Shown: positions 10,191 through 22,384 of the stretch, in pieces
Layout of the letters: each line of letters opens with the position of its first letter
Numbering within the stretch: position 1 is the first letter of the stretch
Assembly (NCBI RefSeq): GCF_000327385.1
Contig: NW_008709504.1
Coordinates: 62,001 to 126,000, forward strand
Reading direction: 5' to 3'
Length of the DNA stretch: 64,000 bases
From: Lottia gigantea
Taxonomy: Eukaryota > Mollusca > Gastropoda > Lottiidae
Made by a program: the position numbers and the translations under genes
The notes under the pieces: generated by a model
Seen by the model: only the letters and a program-made list of their open reading frames with translations
What the model was told of the DNA's origin: nothing
The model's database searches: none

Positions 10191-12029
10191 TATTTCCACT
10201 TTGATTGAAATAAGGCATCTGGTCAAGAAATACAAGTTTTCAATAAGAGACCTGCCATGGAAGTCTTTAATAAACTGATTCAATCCAACTGAGTTGATTT
10301 AGGGATTTTAAAAAAGCAACACGTTCCCGAACATCCATTAATAAACATGTTAACTAGATTGCTTCCCTTCATCACGACAGTCCCAATATCTGTTAATGAC
10401 TCGGCATGCTTTAATATAAAATTTATAGCCAAGACAATTATAGGTATCAAAATGTCGCCATTTCCGCTGACATCGTTAGTGATAATATATTGGAATTTTA
10501 GCACATCAAATGGCTTGTAGGGGTCAACTTCGATTTGAACCTTATTAACGATAGGTCAAAGTTCATGTGGACAATGTAGCCATAAAGCTTAATACAGCGA
10601 TGACAGAATAAGAGTTATTAGTTCTTGCTTCCGTCGACTTGAATTCTTCTTGATTTAAAGCTCGTGCGCCATTGAGAGAAGCTGTTAAGGTCGCAAGGTT
10701 TCTTCATTTCAGAATATTCTTGCATGTCGAGTCTTCTATTGATGCCCTTAGCCTCCAGGCTCGATCAATACATAGAAATGACACGGAATCGTAAGCACTA
10801 TCGCTAAAGAAATGGTCTAGCAGCATTGCAACAGTAGAATACCCTCCGACTCCTTTCGTACAGCATTGTCAAAGTGTTCGAAATCAACACAACATCATCG
10901 ACCGCATGGTGGTGAAACATTTTTCAAAATGCCTTATTGGGTTAAAAGATGCACATACTGGCACATGCAGAGGGGGGGGGGGGGGGCATAGTGAGAAGTA
11001 AATGGGGCTACAGTTTCGAATCAAGAACCACTTTCATCACCAATGCCCCTGAAGAGGTATAATTCTTTTGTAACACAAAGTTTTCAGTATTTGTCAGTTT
11101 TCTCCATTATGGAATTCGCCTTTTTGATTTCTGATGGAGGTTGGTAAAGTGTCGTTGGTCTCCTGTAATCTCCTGGGATTGAGTTAGGATTGTGAGATAG
11201 AGCGTCTTAAACTGGTTGATTACTCAGCCAATCTGTCTATTAACAAACTATAATGGTCTTCTCACCAAATTACCATCTTAATTTATTCTATCCCTAACTC
11301 TCAATTAATCCGTAATAGTTAGCAGGGGGTTGGTCTAATCATCCCCATATCGGATATTATAAATGCTTCACGTGGCAATAAGTTGAAATTATATATTAAT
11401 CTTGGCTAGCCCGAGGCGAGAACGATTTACTTTTTTGCCACGTGGACCAGATCATTTTGAAAGGAATGAAAGGGGCTCAAGATTAATCCTTGGGCTGCGG
11501 GGATATAAAGTGACACTACGCCTTAGAATGAACATATAATTTAAGAATTTTAAACATGGCCAATAAGAACATATATCCATCAGTAGATATACCTGGTGTG
11601 TCATAAATAATCCAGATTCAAAGTTACACAAGTGCAAGGAATATGGCTGAAAATAACCATGGAACATATAAACAATAGAAGAAAAAATCTCACGTTGCAA
11701 ATAATGTAGAGAAATGGCCGAGAGCTTCACAAGAATGTTCCGAGATTTTCTCTTAAATCTTACATCTGAATCAATCAAGTAGAAGTAGAAAGTAAAAAAG
11801 GCTAATATTAGTAGTTTTAATCGGAGGCAATATCGATGACAGTATAGCGTGTTTGAAATACAGAACAGATTATAAAAAGATCTGGTTGCACATTACAATA
11901 TTTAATTACAAGTTGATTGAACCCCATGCCTTAAAGAGATTCGAATGGGATTTCTTGTCTTTTTCTGCGAGTTAGTAGTCATTTCACTATTTTGATTTAC
12001 CAGTCTTTTAAGATCGAAAGAGTCTATTT
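10191..12029. other. No gene seen; G15 homopolymer
   Basis: A run of 15 G lies at 10972-10986. ORFs on the minus strand at 10280-10504 and 11452-11778 have no recognisable domains or supported splice sites. Otherwise unique AT-rich sequence. Confidence 0.4.
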
Positions 12030-12116
12030 GGTATATTATTATGCGTATCAAAGACAGTGAAAGCTGATCGCTTTGTCACACGTACACCATTCTGATCATC
12101 CTCTCAAAGTCTAGTT
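12030..12116 (+). repeat. Family A relic next to array B
   Basis: GCGTATCAAAGACAGTGAAA, then CACGTACACCATTCTGATCA and AAAGTCTAGTT, correspond in order to the array A unit (GTGTATCAGAGACAC ... ACACCATTCTGATTTTCTAG). It directly abuts array B. Confidence 0.55.
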
Positions 12117-12950
12117 CAATAAGATACAGAACAGTAGGATATAAAACTTCATTTGATTTCATTAGTCCAATAAGATACAGAACACTAGGATGTAAAACTT
12201 CATTTCATTTCATTAGTCCAATAAGGTACAGATCAGTAGGATATAAAACCTCATTTCATTTCATTAGTATAATAAGATACAGAACAGTAGGATGTAAAAC
12301 TCCATTTCATTTCATTAGTCCAATAAGATACAGAACAGTAGGATATAAAACTCCATTTCATTTCATTAGTCTAATAAGATACAGAACAGTAGGATGTAAA
12401 ACTCCATTTCATTTCATTAGTCTAATAAGATACAGAACAGTAGGATATAAAACTTCATTTGATTTCATTAGTCCAATAAGATACAGAACACTAGAATGTA
12501 AAACTTCATTTGATTTCATTAGTCTAATAAGATACAGAACAGTAGGATATAAAACCCATTTCATTTCATTAGTATAATAAGATACAGAACAGTAGGATAT
12601 AAAACCTCATTTCATTTCATTAGTCCAATAAGATACAGAACAGTAGGATATAAAACTCCATTTCATTTCATTAGCCCAACAAGGTACAGAACAGTAGAAT
12701 GTAAAACTTCATTTGATTTCATTAGTCTAATAAGATACAGAACAGTAGGATATAAAACTCCATTTCATTTCATTAGTATAATAAGATACAGAACAGTAGG
12801 ATATAAAACCCCATTTCATTTCATTAGCCCAATAAGGTACAGAACAGTAGGATATAAAACCTCATTTCATTTCATTAGCCCAATAAGGTACAGAACAGTA
12901 GCATATAAATAATAAGATACAAACAGTAGGATGTAAAACTCAATTGTAGT
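12117..12950 (+). repeat. Tandem array B (plus), 51-bp SINE-tail-derived unit, about 16 copies
   Basis: The unit reads about CAATAAGATACAGAACAGTA, GGATATAAAACTCCATTTC, ATTTCATTAGTC. Variants GATGTAAAAC/GATATAAAAC and CATTTCATTTC/CATTTGATTTC recur in non-adjacent units, a sign of repeated segmental duplication. The last units are truncated (12900-12945). The core matches the SINE tail seen at 1872-1900. The same unit is arrayed in the other direction at 32.86 kb. Confidence 0.95.
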
Positions 12951-14214
12951 GGTAGCCTTTCCTTCTCTTTATTCATATTAATCACAATCAACAGAAACTC
13001 AGTATTGAAGAACAATCCTCTTTTACTTGAATACCCGAGTACAATAAAACTAAGTATCATATTAACCACAGACAAGCCCTCTACAAATCTCTACTAGTTC
13101 TTTGTATTAAGTCAAGTTAAGAGGCCATAAAGTTAAGTTTCGAGTCGATTCGGCTTCACTTTTCACACCAAATTCACATAAATTTAACAATTTACTAACA
13201 AGTCTAGCTCGTAAAGTGTTTTTGATCTTTCTAGTTTAGCTCACAAACTTATAGTTATGATTTGTATTTTATGTTTTTGACAAGTATAAAACTGTATTGT
13301 TTTGTTGGTTTTATTGTTTACTCTTGTCGATAATAAACGTGTTTTAAATGAAAATTTCTATGTATTTAGGTGCAATGTTTATGGTCTAGTATATTGTGGC
13401 TAATAAGGTTGATTCAGATTTTGTCTCCCACGCCGGATAAATCTTCCGGTGGACAAGCCTGTGGTCATTCTACAACCGATCTTGACAATGTCAAGCTATT
13501 ATAAACTTCGTACTTGTATCTTAAATGCAAAAACCATCTTTCTTGTTTCAGAGATTGCAGCGATTTGATTGGATTGTACACCAGATTGTAGAGCCAATCA
13601 GAGCCATCGACAGAAAGGCTGTACATATTAAGGAGCAGAAATATCAACTAGAGATCCCTTGCTTGAACCTGAATAGTTCAGGCCTGTAGTTAGCCAACGA
13701 TCCCTACACAGGTGGAGAGGGCGAGAGCGGTGGGGTGGAGGGTGTTCAATATTTTAACGAGTCAATCAAGACATACATCACAAAGCCTGTGCCTGTGTGT
13801 TTATAGAAACTTTTAAGAAATTACTCCGGGGGTCCCATTGACCGCGCCCTCCATGCTACTGACCTGTGTTATTTATTCTATTGAGGAATATTCATGGTTA
13901 GATTTTAAATCTTTCCTAGATATGCATAATCTCTTTATTCAACTTTACTCGATTAGATTCTATTTAAAAACGAAGCGTATAAGTTTAAATAAATAGTGTA
14001 TAATGAACTAAACTCCGAATCGTATCAACATTTGCATAGCTATTATAAAGAAATCGATATAATTTAGCATTATAATCAAATCAGTAAACATTTAGATACA
14101 AAGTTATACAATATCTCATTATTCTGTTTATAATTTATAAATATAAAATGTATCGAGCAATTAAAACATTATACAACTCAATATAGTATTTTAAATCAGC
14201 TTGCTACATAGTTG
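12951..14214. other. No gene seen
   Basis: Two minus-strand ORFs of 60-66 codons without recognisable domains; AT-rich. The short palindromic TGAACCTGAATAGTTCAGG near 13665 is the only structure noticed. Confidence 0.4.
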
Positions 14215-16150
14215 CAATTCAACCAAGCAATCTGATAGCAAGTTGGACACAGAAAACTGTCATTGTACCAAGTAATCTGCTGGCTAGTTGGACATAGAAA
14301 ACTGTCATTGTACCAAGTAATCTGCTAGCTAGTTGGATATAGAAAACTGTCATTGTACCACGCAATCTGATAGCTAGTTGGACACAGAAAACTGTCATTG
14401 TACCACGCAATCTGCTAGCTAGTTGGACATAGAAAACTGTCATTGTACCAAGCAATCTGCTAGCTAGTTGGACATAGAAAACTGTCATTGTACCAAGCAA
14501 TCTACTAGCCAGTTGAACACGTTAGTTTGGTATGATCTAGTCCCATTCTGACTACAGAAAACTGCCATTGTACCAAACAATCTGCTAGCTAGCTGGACAC
14601 AGAAAACTGTCACTGTACTACACAATCTGCTTGCTAGTTGGACAAAGAAAACTGCCATTGTACTGCGCAATCTGCTAGCTAGTTGGACATAGAAAACTGT
14701 CACTGTAACAAGCAATCTATTAGCTAGTTGGGCATAGAAAACTGCCATTGTACTGCGCAATCTGCTAGCTAGTTGGACATAGAAAACTGTCATTGTACCA
14801 CGCAATCGGCTTGCTAGTTGGACATAGAAAACTGTCATTGTAACAAGCAATCTACTAGCTAGTTGGGCATAGAAAACTGTCATTGTACCAAGCAATCTGC
14901 TAGCTAGTTGGACACAGAAAACTGTCATTGTACCAAGTAATCTGCTAGCTAGTTGAACATAGAAAACTGTCATTGTACCAAACAATCTACTAGCTAGTTG
15001 GACATAGAAAACTGTCATTGTACCAAGCAATCTGCTAGCTAGTTGGACATAGAAAACTGTCATTGTAACAAGCAATCTACTAGCTAGTTGGGCATAGAAA
15101 ACTGTCATTGTACCAAGCAATCTGCTAGCTAGTTGGACACAGAAAACTGTCATTGTACCAAGCAATCTGCTAGCTAGTTGGACACAGAAAACTGTCATTG
15201 TACCAAGCAATCTACTAGCTAGTTGGACACAGAAAACTTTCATTGTACCAAGCAATCTGCTAGCTAGTTGGACATAGAAAACTGTCATTGTACCAAACAA
15301 TCTGCTAGCTAGTTGGACATAGAAAACTGTCATTGTACCAAGCAATCTGCTAGCTAGTTGGACATAGAAAACTGTCATTGTACCAAACAATCTACTAGCT
15401 AGTTGGACATAGAAAACTGTCATTGTACCAAGCAATCTGCTAGCTAGTTGGACATAGAAAACTGTCATTGTACCAAGCAATCTGCTATCTATATGGACAC
15501 AGAAAACTGTCACTGTACTACAAAATCTGCTTGCTAGTTGGACATAGAAAACTGTCGTTGTACCAAGCAATCTACTAGCTAGTTGGACATAGAAAACTGT
15601 CATTGTACCAAGCAATCTGCTATCTAGTTGGACACAGAAAACTGTCATTGTAACAAGCAATCTGCTAGCTAGTTGGACATAGAAAACTGCCATTGTACTG
15701 CGCAATCTGCTAGCTAGTTGGACATAGAAAACTGTCATTGTACCACGCAATCGGCTTGCTAGTTGGACATAGAAAACTATCACTGTAACAAGCAATCTAC
15801 TAGCTAGTTGGACACAGAAAACTGTCATTGTACCAAGCAATCTGCTAGCTAGTTGGACACAGAAAACTGTCATTGTACCAAAAAATCTGCTAGCTAGCTG
15901 GACACAGAAAACTGTCACTGTAACAAGCAATCTGCTAGCTAGCTGGACACAGAAAACTGTCATTGTACCAAGCAATCCGCTACCTAGTTGCATACAGTAA
16001 ACGTTCATTGTACCACACAATCTTCTAGCGACTTGGACATAGAAAATGTCATTGTACCAGATTCTCTTGCAAGTTGGTTTGTTTTAGTCCCATTCTGTCA
16101 TCAGAAAACTGTCATTGTACCAAACAATCGGCTCGCTTGTTAGACACTAT
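14215..16150. repeat. 45-bp satellite array, about 42 copies
   Basis: The plus-strand unit is about CTGCTAGCTAGTTGGACATA, GAAAACTGTCATTGTACCA, AGCAAT. Because 45 is a multiple of 3, the minus strand stays open for 511 codons (14485-16020) with a 15-residue repeat (LLGTMTVFYVQLASR). Common variants between units change the residue (Tyr/Cys, Gly/Val, Leu/Arg/Phe, Met/Val) at least as often as they are silent (Ser AGC/AGT), which argues against protein constraint. Units at both edges are more diverged. I call it a satellite and not a gene. Confidence 0.95.
14510..14575. repeat. Longer variant unit inside the 45-bp satellite
   Basis: Between standard units lies about 30 extra bases including GTTTGGTATGATCTAGTCCC and ATTCTGACTACAG. 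The same extra block recurs at 16076-16107 (TTTGTTTTAGTCCCATTCTG) and about 16155-16185 (CTCTTGTTCCATTCTACAG), so an older ~75-bp unit seems to have given rise to the 45-bp one. Confidence 0.65.
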
Positions 16151-16189
16151 AGGTCTGTATACTCTTGTTCCATTCTACAGAAAACTTAT

Positions 16190-16609
16190 ATTTTACCAAA
16201 CAATCTTCTATCTAGCATAAAGTCGAATTTTGCGTCTTTCAATGATATATGTAGCTCAAAAAGAATTGACAACACAATAATTCGAAGACTGTATACCTTT
16301 AAGTTTCAATATCAGAATAAATAATCCTCTATATTATTATTCTATTCAAGCCAGTGTCTCTATCTAAGCTGTATTCTAATCCCATGGTTCTGGGTGAATA
16401 TTACTCTCTCAGACTGGACTGACCCCCTGGGGATATATTACAAACATTTCACATGTCGTTTTAATAACTCATTCTCTCGTATTTTACATCTTTCAGTGGG
16501 AAAATTGTTTGAAATGTAGAAATTTGATGATCTTTGAATATCCCACTTGAGCCTAAGTCAAACGTCTTATACATTGATACATTCGTGTTTGTGGTATTCA
16601 AATCGTATG
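16190..16609. other. No gene seen
   Basis: Unique AT-rich sequence following the decayed edge of the 45-bp array. Confidence 0.35.
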
Positions 16610-16725
16610 AGCCTGAAACAAACATTCTTAGCTATGTAGGTAGACTCAAGAGCCACTGTGTTGACAAAATACCAAGTAAACATTATTAGCTATGTGGACT
16701 CTCTGAGGGTATTAAAGATTAAAAA
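16610..16725 (-). repeat. Family F, two inverted copies
   Basis: Minus strand shows CTCAGAGAGTCCACATAGCT then AATAATGTTTACTTGGTATT and TTGTCAACAC, followed by a second, poorer unit (TGGCTCTTGAGTCTACCTAC). Confidence 0.65.
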
Positions 16726-17680
16726 GATGCAGAGTGACATCGGGTATTCATCTCTAATCACCAACTGTCAATCATTTGAGCAGATAAACCAGAGATTCAC
16801 TGACTCGCTGTGAACCAACCATTACCAATCTTTGCACAGATCACCAGCGTCTTGACTGACAGATAGATTCTATTACTCACGAGATGTTATATCAGGTAGA
16901 GTCTATCAATCAGAATAACGATTCTACCTGTCATTATAAATCCTTTCATCTTTTACCGACAATCTCACACTTGGAACAGGTAACCTATTGTTCTATAATT
17001 GTATTGTTTTCTCAGGAAAAATATATCTATTTCAGAGTTGTATTCCCGAATTCAGTGACTCGCTAAATGACAGACGGGATTGTTAAGATATTGTTTTATA
17101 GGGAAATGAGCAATTTAAAAATCCAATTTGTACCCTTCTCGAATTCAGTAGAGCTTTAGATAGTCTCACAAATGAAACTGTCATAAAGATTGTAAATTTA
17201 TTCTTTTTAAAGAAACTAGGAAAAAAATAGATTAATTTTAAACTATTCACCAACTCAGTCGAGATCGAAAAGCTTGCATTATAACCACAAATGTAAATGT
17301 AAGCATTGGTTTAAGGACAACTTAGCGAAGGCAGTCTGGTTACATTTCATGTTTACCACCAGAATTTCCAGAAAGAAGCCAATGTAACATATATTCCTAA
17401 GAATCAACCAGATATTGCCTTAGTAGAAAAAAGAAGTTGATAGGCGCTAGCGCAGAGTGCCATCATGAATGTTACCGTGCCTTTAAGGTGAAGTACCTCC
17501 TGGGTAAGATGATGTTTATACAGTGATTAAACACAGAAATAAAACATGCATGGTCAAGAGGTTCCTCAATTTAATCTCAAGTGGGAAAGAGATAAACATC
17601 ACGTACATCGATGAAAGAAAAATTTAGAAAACAAGATAGCATATTTCCCTATTTTTATTACTTTTAACTTAAATAACATC
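16726..17680. other. No gene seen
   Basis: Unique AT-rich sequence; a 60-codon ORF at 16884-17066 is unsupported. Confidence 0.4.
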
Positions 17681-17684
17681 TTAA

Positions 17685-17915
17685 GGATCATGTGTATCTG
17701 GAACTCGGTAACGATATCTATAAAGATAACAACAATGTTGTCGTGGATCTTTTCTACTATATGTTCATTGATCAAACCTTTTGGTAATCGTTTCAGAATC
17801 CAATCTACCAGCTGGCCAATGCCATGCCTCTTGGCAATGTTTCTACAACTTATTTCTGGAGGATTCTGTCTACCAGCTAGTACTAGGCCAAAACCTCTTT
17901 GTGAGATAACCTGAT
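17685..17915 (-). repeat. Family H tandem units, about 3, inverted
   Basis: Minus strand reads TAGCTGGTAGACAGAATCCT ... ACATTGCCAAGAGGCATGGC ... CCAGCTGGTAGATTGGATTC ... CGATTACCAAAAGGTTTGAT, i.e. repeated CCAAGAGG/AGCTGGTAGACAGGATCC blocks as at 28.4 and 52.2 kb. The 108-codon minus ORF at 17599-17925 is simply this repeat read in frame. Confidence 0.65.
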
Positions 17916-18382
17916 TCTCGTCCACTCTTCCTTGTGTATGGCCTTGTAGAGGTTTGTTCTGTGTTAAACTTAATCAAAAGGCATAACCATTACTATATAC
18001 GAATGTAATTGACAAAGATTATTCTAGATTTGTTTAAAAAAAACTAGGGATCAAATGAACTAGTTGCTCCAAGTAGTACCACGGATTTTTTCGACTCTCT
18101 AATGAGCTTAAAGCAAGAAAGAGGAGACATAGTACGGCCTACAGTAACAATAAACAGTGTTTAACTCGACTCACAGACTGGAACTAATATCACATGAAGC
18201 TATGTTACCTCAACCATCAACAACAATTGGTGATCGGTCTACTGAGCACTACTTCTTAACACATTTAATATTTTACACTTTCACTGGGTTGGTAGGATTG
18301 AGTAGCGACTAGATTGTCAACTGGGTGGGGGAAATGTCATGTGTTTGAATTTACACTCATGAAAAGGTTGTATGTTGGCAAC
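17916..18382. other. No gene seen
   Basis: Unique AT-rich sequence; nothing recognisable. Confidence 0.35.
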
Positions 18383-18425
18383 GGAACAAAATGGAGTTTT
18401 ACGTCCTACTTTTCGCTACTGAGTG
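18383..18425 (-). mobile_element. SINE 3'-tail fragment
   Basis: Plus strand GGAGTTTTACGTCCTACTTT, the reverse of the SINE tail core, with no body attached. Confidence 0.55.
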
Positions 18426-18510
18426 GTGTAAAGAGAGAGTTGATTGGTCTAAGGCTGGATTATTAACTGTCCAAAGTCCTTGGAAAATACAAGAGCAATC
18501 TTTTTATACA

Positions 18511-18747
18511 TTAACACCATGGCATTGAAAACAGTAAGAACCATGGTTGACACCAAATAACACCAGAACTTCACGAATATTCTGTCAGCTGGTCCTCGAA
18601 AAAAAAAATATAATAAAACCCCTCAAAACCAGCACCCCATCGGACTAATGGATACATTCTATACTTAACACCGTGACATTGAAAACAGTAAGAATCATGG
18701 TTTACACGCATAATACCAGAACTTCACGAATATTCTGTCAGCTGGTC
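18511..18747 (+). repeat. Direct duplication, ~84-bp copies 154 bp apart
   Basis: TTAACACCATGGCATTGAAA ... CCAGAACTTCACGAATATTC ... GTCAGCTGGTC at 18511-18594 is repeated at 18665-18747 with a few changes. The AGCTGGTC end resembles family H. Confidence 0.85.
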
Positions 18748-19138
18748 GTGGATTAAAGCTATTGACATTGATCTTTTTTGGATTATCCGCTCCAATTACA
18801 GCTGGGTCAACTGGAATAAAGGCGACTAACTTTCACAGCGATTAAAACCAAACCTGAATTTATTCGACGTTATCAAGACAATGACGTCAAGATTATAACA
18901 CTCTAACCGACTGAGCTTTAACCCGCTCTCATATCCATGATGACAATAATCAGAGAGTTAATTTCTCTCACACGAAAGTCTTGATTTATCAAAGAGAATC
19001 ATGATTATATTGGATATTAATAATCAATGGAGATATAACGAATCCTGTTTAATTAATTTACATTGATTAGACATGATAGAAACCATTTTTAAAATAATTA
19101 TATTTGATATACTGGAATTATATAACAGTTTCATATTT
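18748..19138. other. No gene seen; weak tRNA box A-like site
   Basis: On the minus strand near 18902-18930 the sequence GCTCAGTCGGTTAGAG looks like a tRNA box A, but no matching box B follows. Possibly a decayed SINE head. Confidence 0.3.
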
Positions 19139-19187
19139 TGAGGGGGTGGGAGGGGGTGGAAGGGTGGAGGGGGGGGGGGGGGGTTGG
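19139..19187 (+). repeat. G-rich tract with G-quadruplex potential
   Basis: GAGGGGGTGGGAGGGGGTGG is followed by a long G run broken only by single A or T bases. Four or more G runs at short spacing fit the quadruplex pattern; whether it folds is inference. Confidence 0.75.
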
Positions 19188-19284
19188 GCTAATTTGATTG
19201 AAACTTCGATGCCCTGTTGAGGATTTCATAACTGATGCCGAAACATGTTCCTACAGCATGAGATACGATTTAGTAATCCGACCA

Positions 19285-19380
19285 TAATATGATCTGGTTT
19301 TAATTTCCAATTGTTGACGTAGCTTTAACGTGCACAGCCTTTTTATTGTCCTATCCGAACGACTACACGCTTCTTTCTCC
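19285..19380 (-). mobile_element. SINE family S middle fragment
   Basis: Plus strand TTTCCAATTGTTGACGTAGC, TTTAACGTGCACAGCC, TTTATTGTCCTATCCGAACG match the central region in minus orientation; head and tail absent. Confidence 0.7.
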
Positions 19381-20084
19381 GACCTTAATCAACGGGGTTG
19401 AAATGATACGATGGTGGTCCTGCCAAAATATTGGTCCGCAGCTCCAAGTTAATACCATCAAATTTTTATTTTTCGTTTGTCAACATGTCACAAATGAAGT
19501 TTGGAATTTAGGGATAATTCCATTATAATTTCAATAGTTAAGTTCATTAGGTGCATTTGGATCCTTAATATTTCATCAACAAATGCTGCAGATGAAATGA
19601 TTTCACTAATTGATAGCTAACTGGAACTAAAATTGATTTTAAACATTTTAATTAATCTAATAAAGCAATCTGAAAACTAATAAGGGAATTTAAAATATAA
19701 AATTCTGTTTCATTTTGTCGGATGCCGGAGGTGTTATGTTTAAACAGACTTTAAAATAATTCACCGTGTGCCGACACTAAGCAATTTGTGTAATTATATT
19801 ATCATGAAATAAGAACGCAACGCATGCGACAGGGCACGTGCTTCAGGTACTAGTTGTTCGCTGCCCATATTTGCAAACTTCAATATATATATGTATTTGC
19901 AATTCTCAAAAAGACAAAACAAGGAAGACATGAAATTAGTCCAAACATCAACCTGGATCATTCATGATGGAATTCAATGTCAAGCCAGACGTCTTCAGAC
20001 AACGTTACCGCACAGTTCCCATCCTTTTGTGGACTGTATCGCCAAATAATTTGAACAAAACAACTATAGGAATCGTTGGTGGCA
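19381..20084. other. No gene seen
   Basis: AT-rich unique sequence. Confidence 0.35.
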
Positions 20085-20185
20085 TTTGATTCTTCTTGAA
20101 AAGATCAATGCCAAGAGGTTTGGCCATGGTCCAGCTGATAGAAAGGAATCTATGAATCCTAGTTGTTATTCTTGTAAAATATAGT
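20085..20185 (+). repeat. Family H, single unit
   Basis: ATGCCAAGAGGTTTGGCCAT, then GTCCAGCTGATAGAAAGGAA and TTATTCTTGTAAAATA, the same block order as the arrays at 28.4 and 52.2 kb. Confidence 0.65.
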
Positions 20186-20189
20186 TGTC

Positions 20190-21194
20190 TTCTTTGGAGT
20201 CCAGAATAAAATATGTGTTTTTTGAATCCTGATTATTAACTTACGATATCTTTTTTTTAATTTTTGTATTCTGCTATTTGATTGTGATGAAGGAGAAAAT
20301 ATCAGGTTGGAGGAAATTATTCTATTTTTTTATGATTAATTTAGATTAGTTCAGAAAGATTAAACCATACAGCAGATTTATAATCATTTTGGTCGGAGCT
20401 GAAAAAATCCGCCTCATGTTTAATATGTACGTTTAGAATTTTGTACCGAGCGAGTGCGTTCTGATACCAAAACGTTTCGTAGTTTTTTCTTGTATTGTAA
20501 GTGTAAGTAGTGTCATATGAGGTGATGAAAAATATTAACAAAAAGCGGGCAGATACACGGGGTTCAGATAGCAAAACACAACGTTGTGCGTTCTGTTTTC
20601 TATTGAACAAGTCGTGTCCCATTATTAGGTAACTGAAGAGAAAACAAAATGTTCTCTCAAAAGTGTTAAATAACAACGGACAACTACCACGCATTCAGTT
20701 TTTTAAAAAAGGACAACTTAACATAAGTTTTGTATCTGAAAAGATAAACGTTGATGGTTGTGGTAGATGACAAGTTAACACTTGTTTCATCAGAAACTGA
20801 TGGTTCTGCCTTTGATACATAAAAACTATTTCTCATAAAAGACAACATTTCCGTGAAATGCGAACGACCTCAATAGAACCACCAAGAACTTATATGACAA
20901 TAGAGTTCTTTATGAGCACCTGAAATACCTTCATAGAAACACCGACAAGATTTTTTTGTCCAAAACTGTAGTAGGTAACTTCAGATCTCCATTGACATTT
21001 CCGGTATGAAGAAATGACCATCAAGGGATCAAACGTTACGTTCTCACCATGACGTTGGAAAATCCGTATTCGATTGAAATCAAACGCTTCATATTTTACA
21101 CGGAAGATTAGATTAATTAGAATGTTAGACTGCTTAATTTGTTTGCCTCATAATGAAAAAGTCAGTTCTGTGTTTAATTAAGCAAAACGTTTTG
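20190..21194. other. No gene seen
   Basis: A minus ORF of 117 codons at 20341-20694 has no recognisable domain. Part of it (TTTTCTATTGAACAAGTCGT near 20577) vaguely resembles family E. Confidence 0.35.
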
Positions 21195-21245
21195 AAGAAC
21201 TTTGTAACGTTATGTTGTTTTTCTACTGAACGAGGCGTGCCATAT
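21195..21245 (-). repeat. Family E, single inverted unit
   Basis: TTTGTAACGTTATGTTGTTT then TTCTACTGAACGAGGCG matches the reverse of the 53-bp unit at 58.7 kb. Confidence 0.6.
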
Positions 21246-21689
21246 CAAATGTTTTGCTAACGGTATGAACGCAGGACAAGACTGGCGTTGGTTTACCGTT
21301 GATGAAATATATCGTTTCTGTAAATACATTATTATTATTAATTTCGAAGCGTAAACCTCAAGTTTGTCACCGACTTAATAAAGAATTACTGATTTAAGCG
21401 CGTTCTACTTTTTCTCAATAAGGCTCGAGACAATATTGTGGTTATCGTGGCCACTTCAGACTTACATCTAGAATTAAAATCGAATTATTGCTCCAGGGGT
21501 CGGGCTTATAATCAAATCTTGCTGTTAAGAGAAAGTATCTTTGGAATAAATATATTAAACTATTGAAATTGATTGCAAGCGAGTTTGGGCATGTTCACTT
21601 TACGGCATACTTGATGCCAATCTGTCAATGGCTTTGACAACTAAAATCAACCCCCAAAATTCCGCAGCTATCCCTTTAAGGACGGGTTG

Positions 21690-21775
21690 AAGCACAGTCG
21701 GTTAGAGCCTTACAATTTCACAACAGTTGTTTCGTAACATCCAAAGGACAGGAGATAGTGGGTTCTAATCACGGT
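21690..21775 (+). mobile_element. Possible decayed tRNA-like SINE head
   Basis: AGCACAGTCGGTTAGAGCC resembles a box A and GTGGGTTCTAATCACGG a box B, about 60 bp apart with an insertion between. No SINE body can be traced downstream. Confidence 0.35.
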
Positions 21776-22384
21776 CGACATGTGAAAGTCTTGCTCTGAG
21801 TTAAGTCATCTTCTTTCTTTACTCAAGCAAACCTATCTGCATTTGATTACTGAATAACATATATTTCCTCATTATTTCTGTCAACCTAGAAGTTTTTATC
21901 TTTGTAAAAAATGACTTTTTCTTAATTTCTTTATTCTTTTTTTTCATTACAAAAACGTTTTAGGTTTTTAACATTTGTGTCTTACGTCTGTTTTCTGTCG
22001 CCTTACGTTTACGTAAATCTCTCTTTCATTTCATTTCAGTTCCAATTTGTAAATCTGTTTCTCTTTGACGATAAAAGACGAAGTAATTTAAGGATGAAAT
22101 AGAATTGATCGAGAGTTGGTCTACATTCAATTTGTAGGTCTGATTGTCAAATTGTGGGTAAAATTGGAGTGATTCTAGGATTATCTTTTCATTTAGACGG
22201 AGACAGGAGTAATTTGTACTTTATTGTTTTATTGTGAACCGGGTAAATGGGCAGTAGACATCTTACAAAGTCTAAGCAATTCCAAATCGCCCGGAGATCT
22301 CTTGAAATGAGACTTCAACTAAGATTCCAGTCAGAATTTGCCTTAATCAACAGATGCGATGTTCTGTTCTAGAGTTTCGATTTG
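21776..22384. other. No gene seen
   Basis: AT-rich unique sequence with T-rich runs near 21890-21960. Confidence 0.35.

Noticed and set aside
14485-16020. 511-codon minus ORF as a repetitive protein gene
   Set aside because: It is the 45-bp satellite; the unit is a multiple of 3 and most unit-to-unit changes alter the amino acid. No start context, signal peptide or non-repeat domain.
17599-17925. 108-codon minus ORF as a gene
   Set aside because: It lies over inverted family H repeats found at 28.4 and 52.2 kb.
20341-20694. 117-codon minus ORF
   Set aside because: No domain, no splice signals that I trust; composition is what T/A-rich DNA gives by chance.
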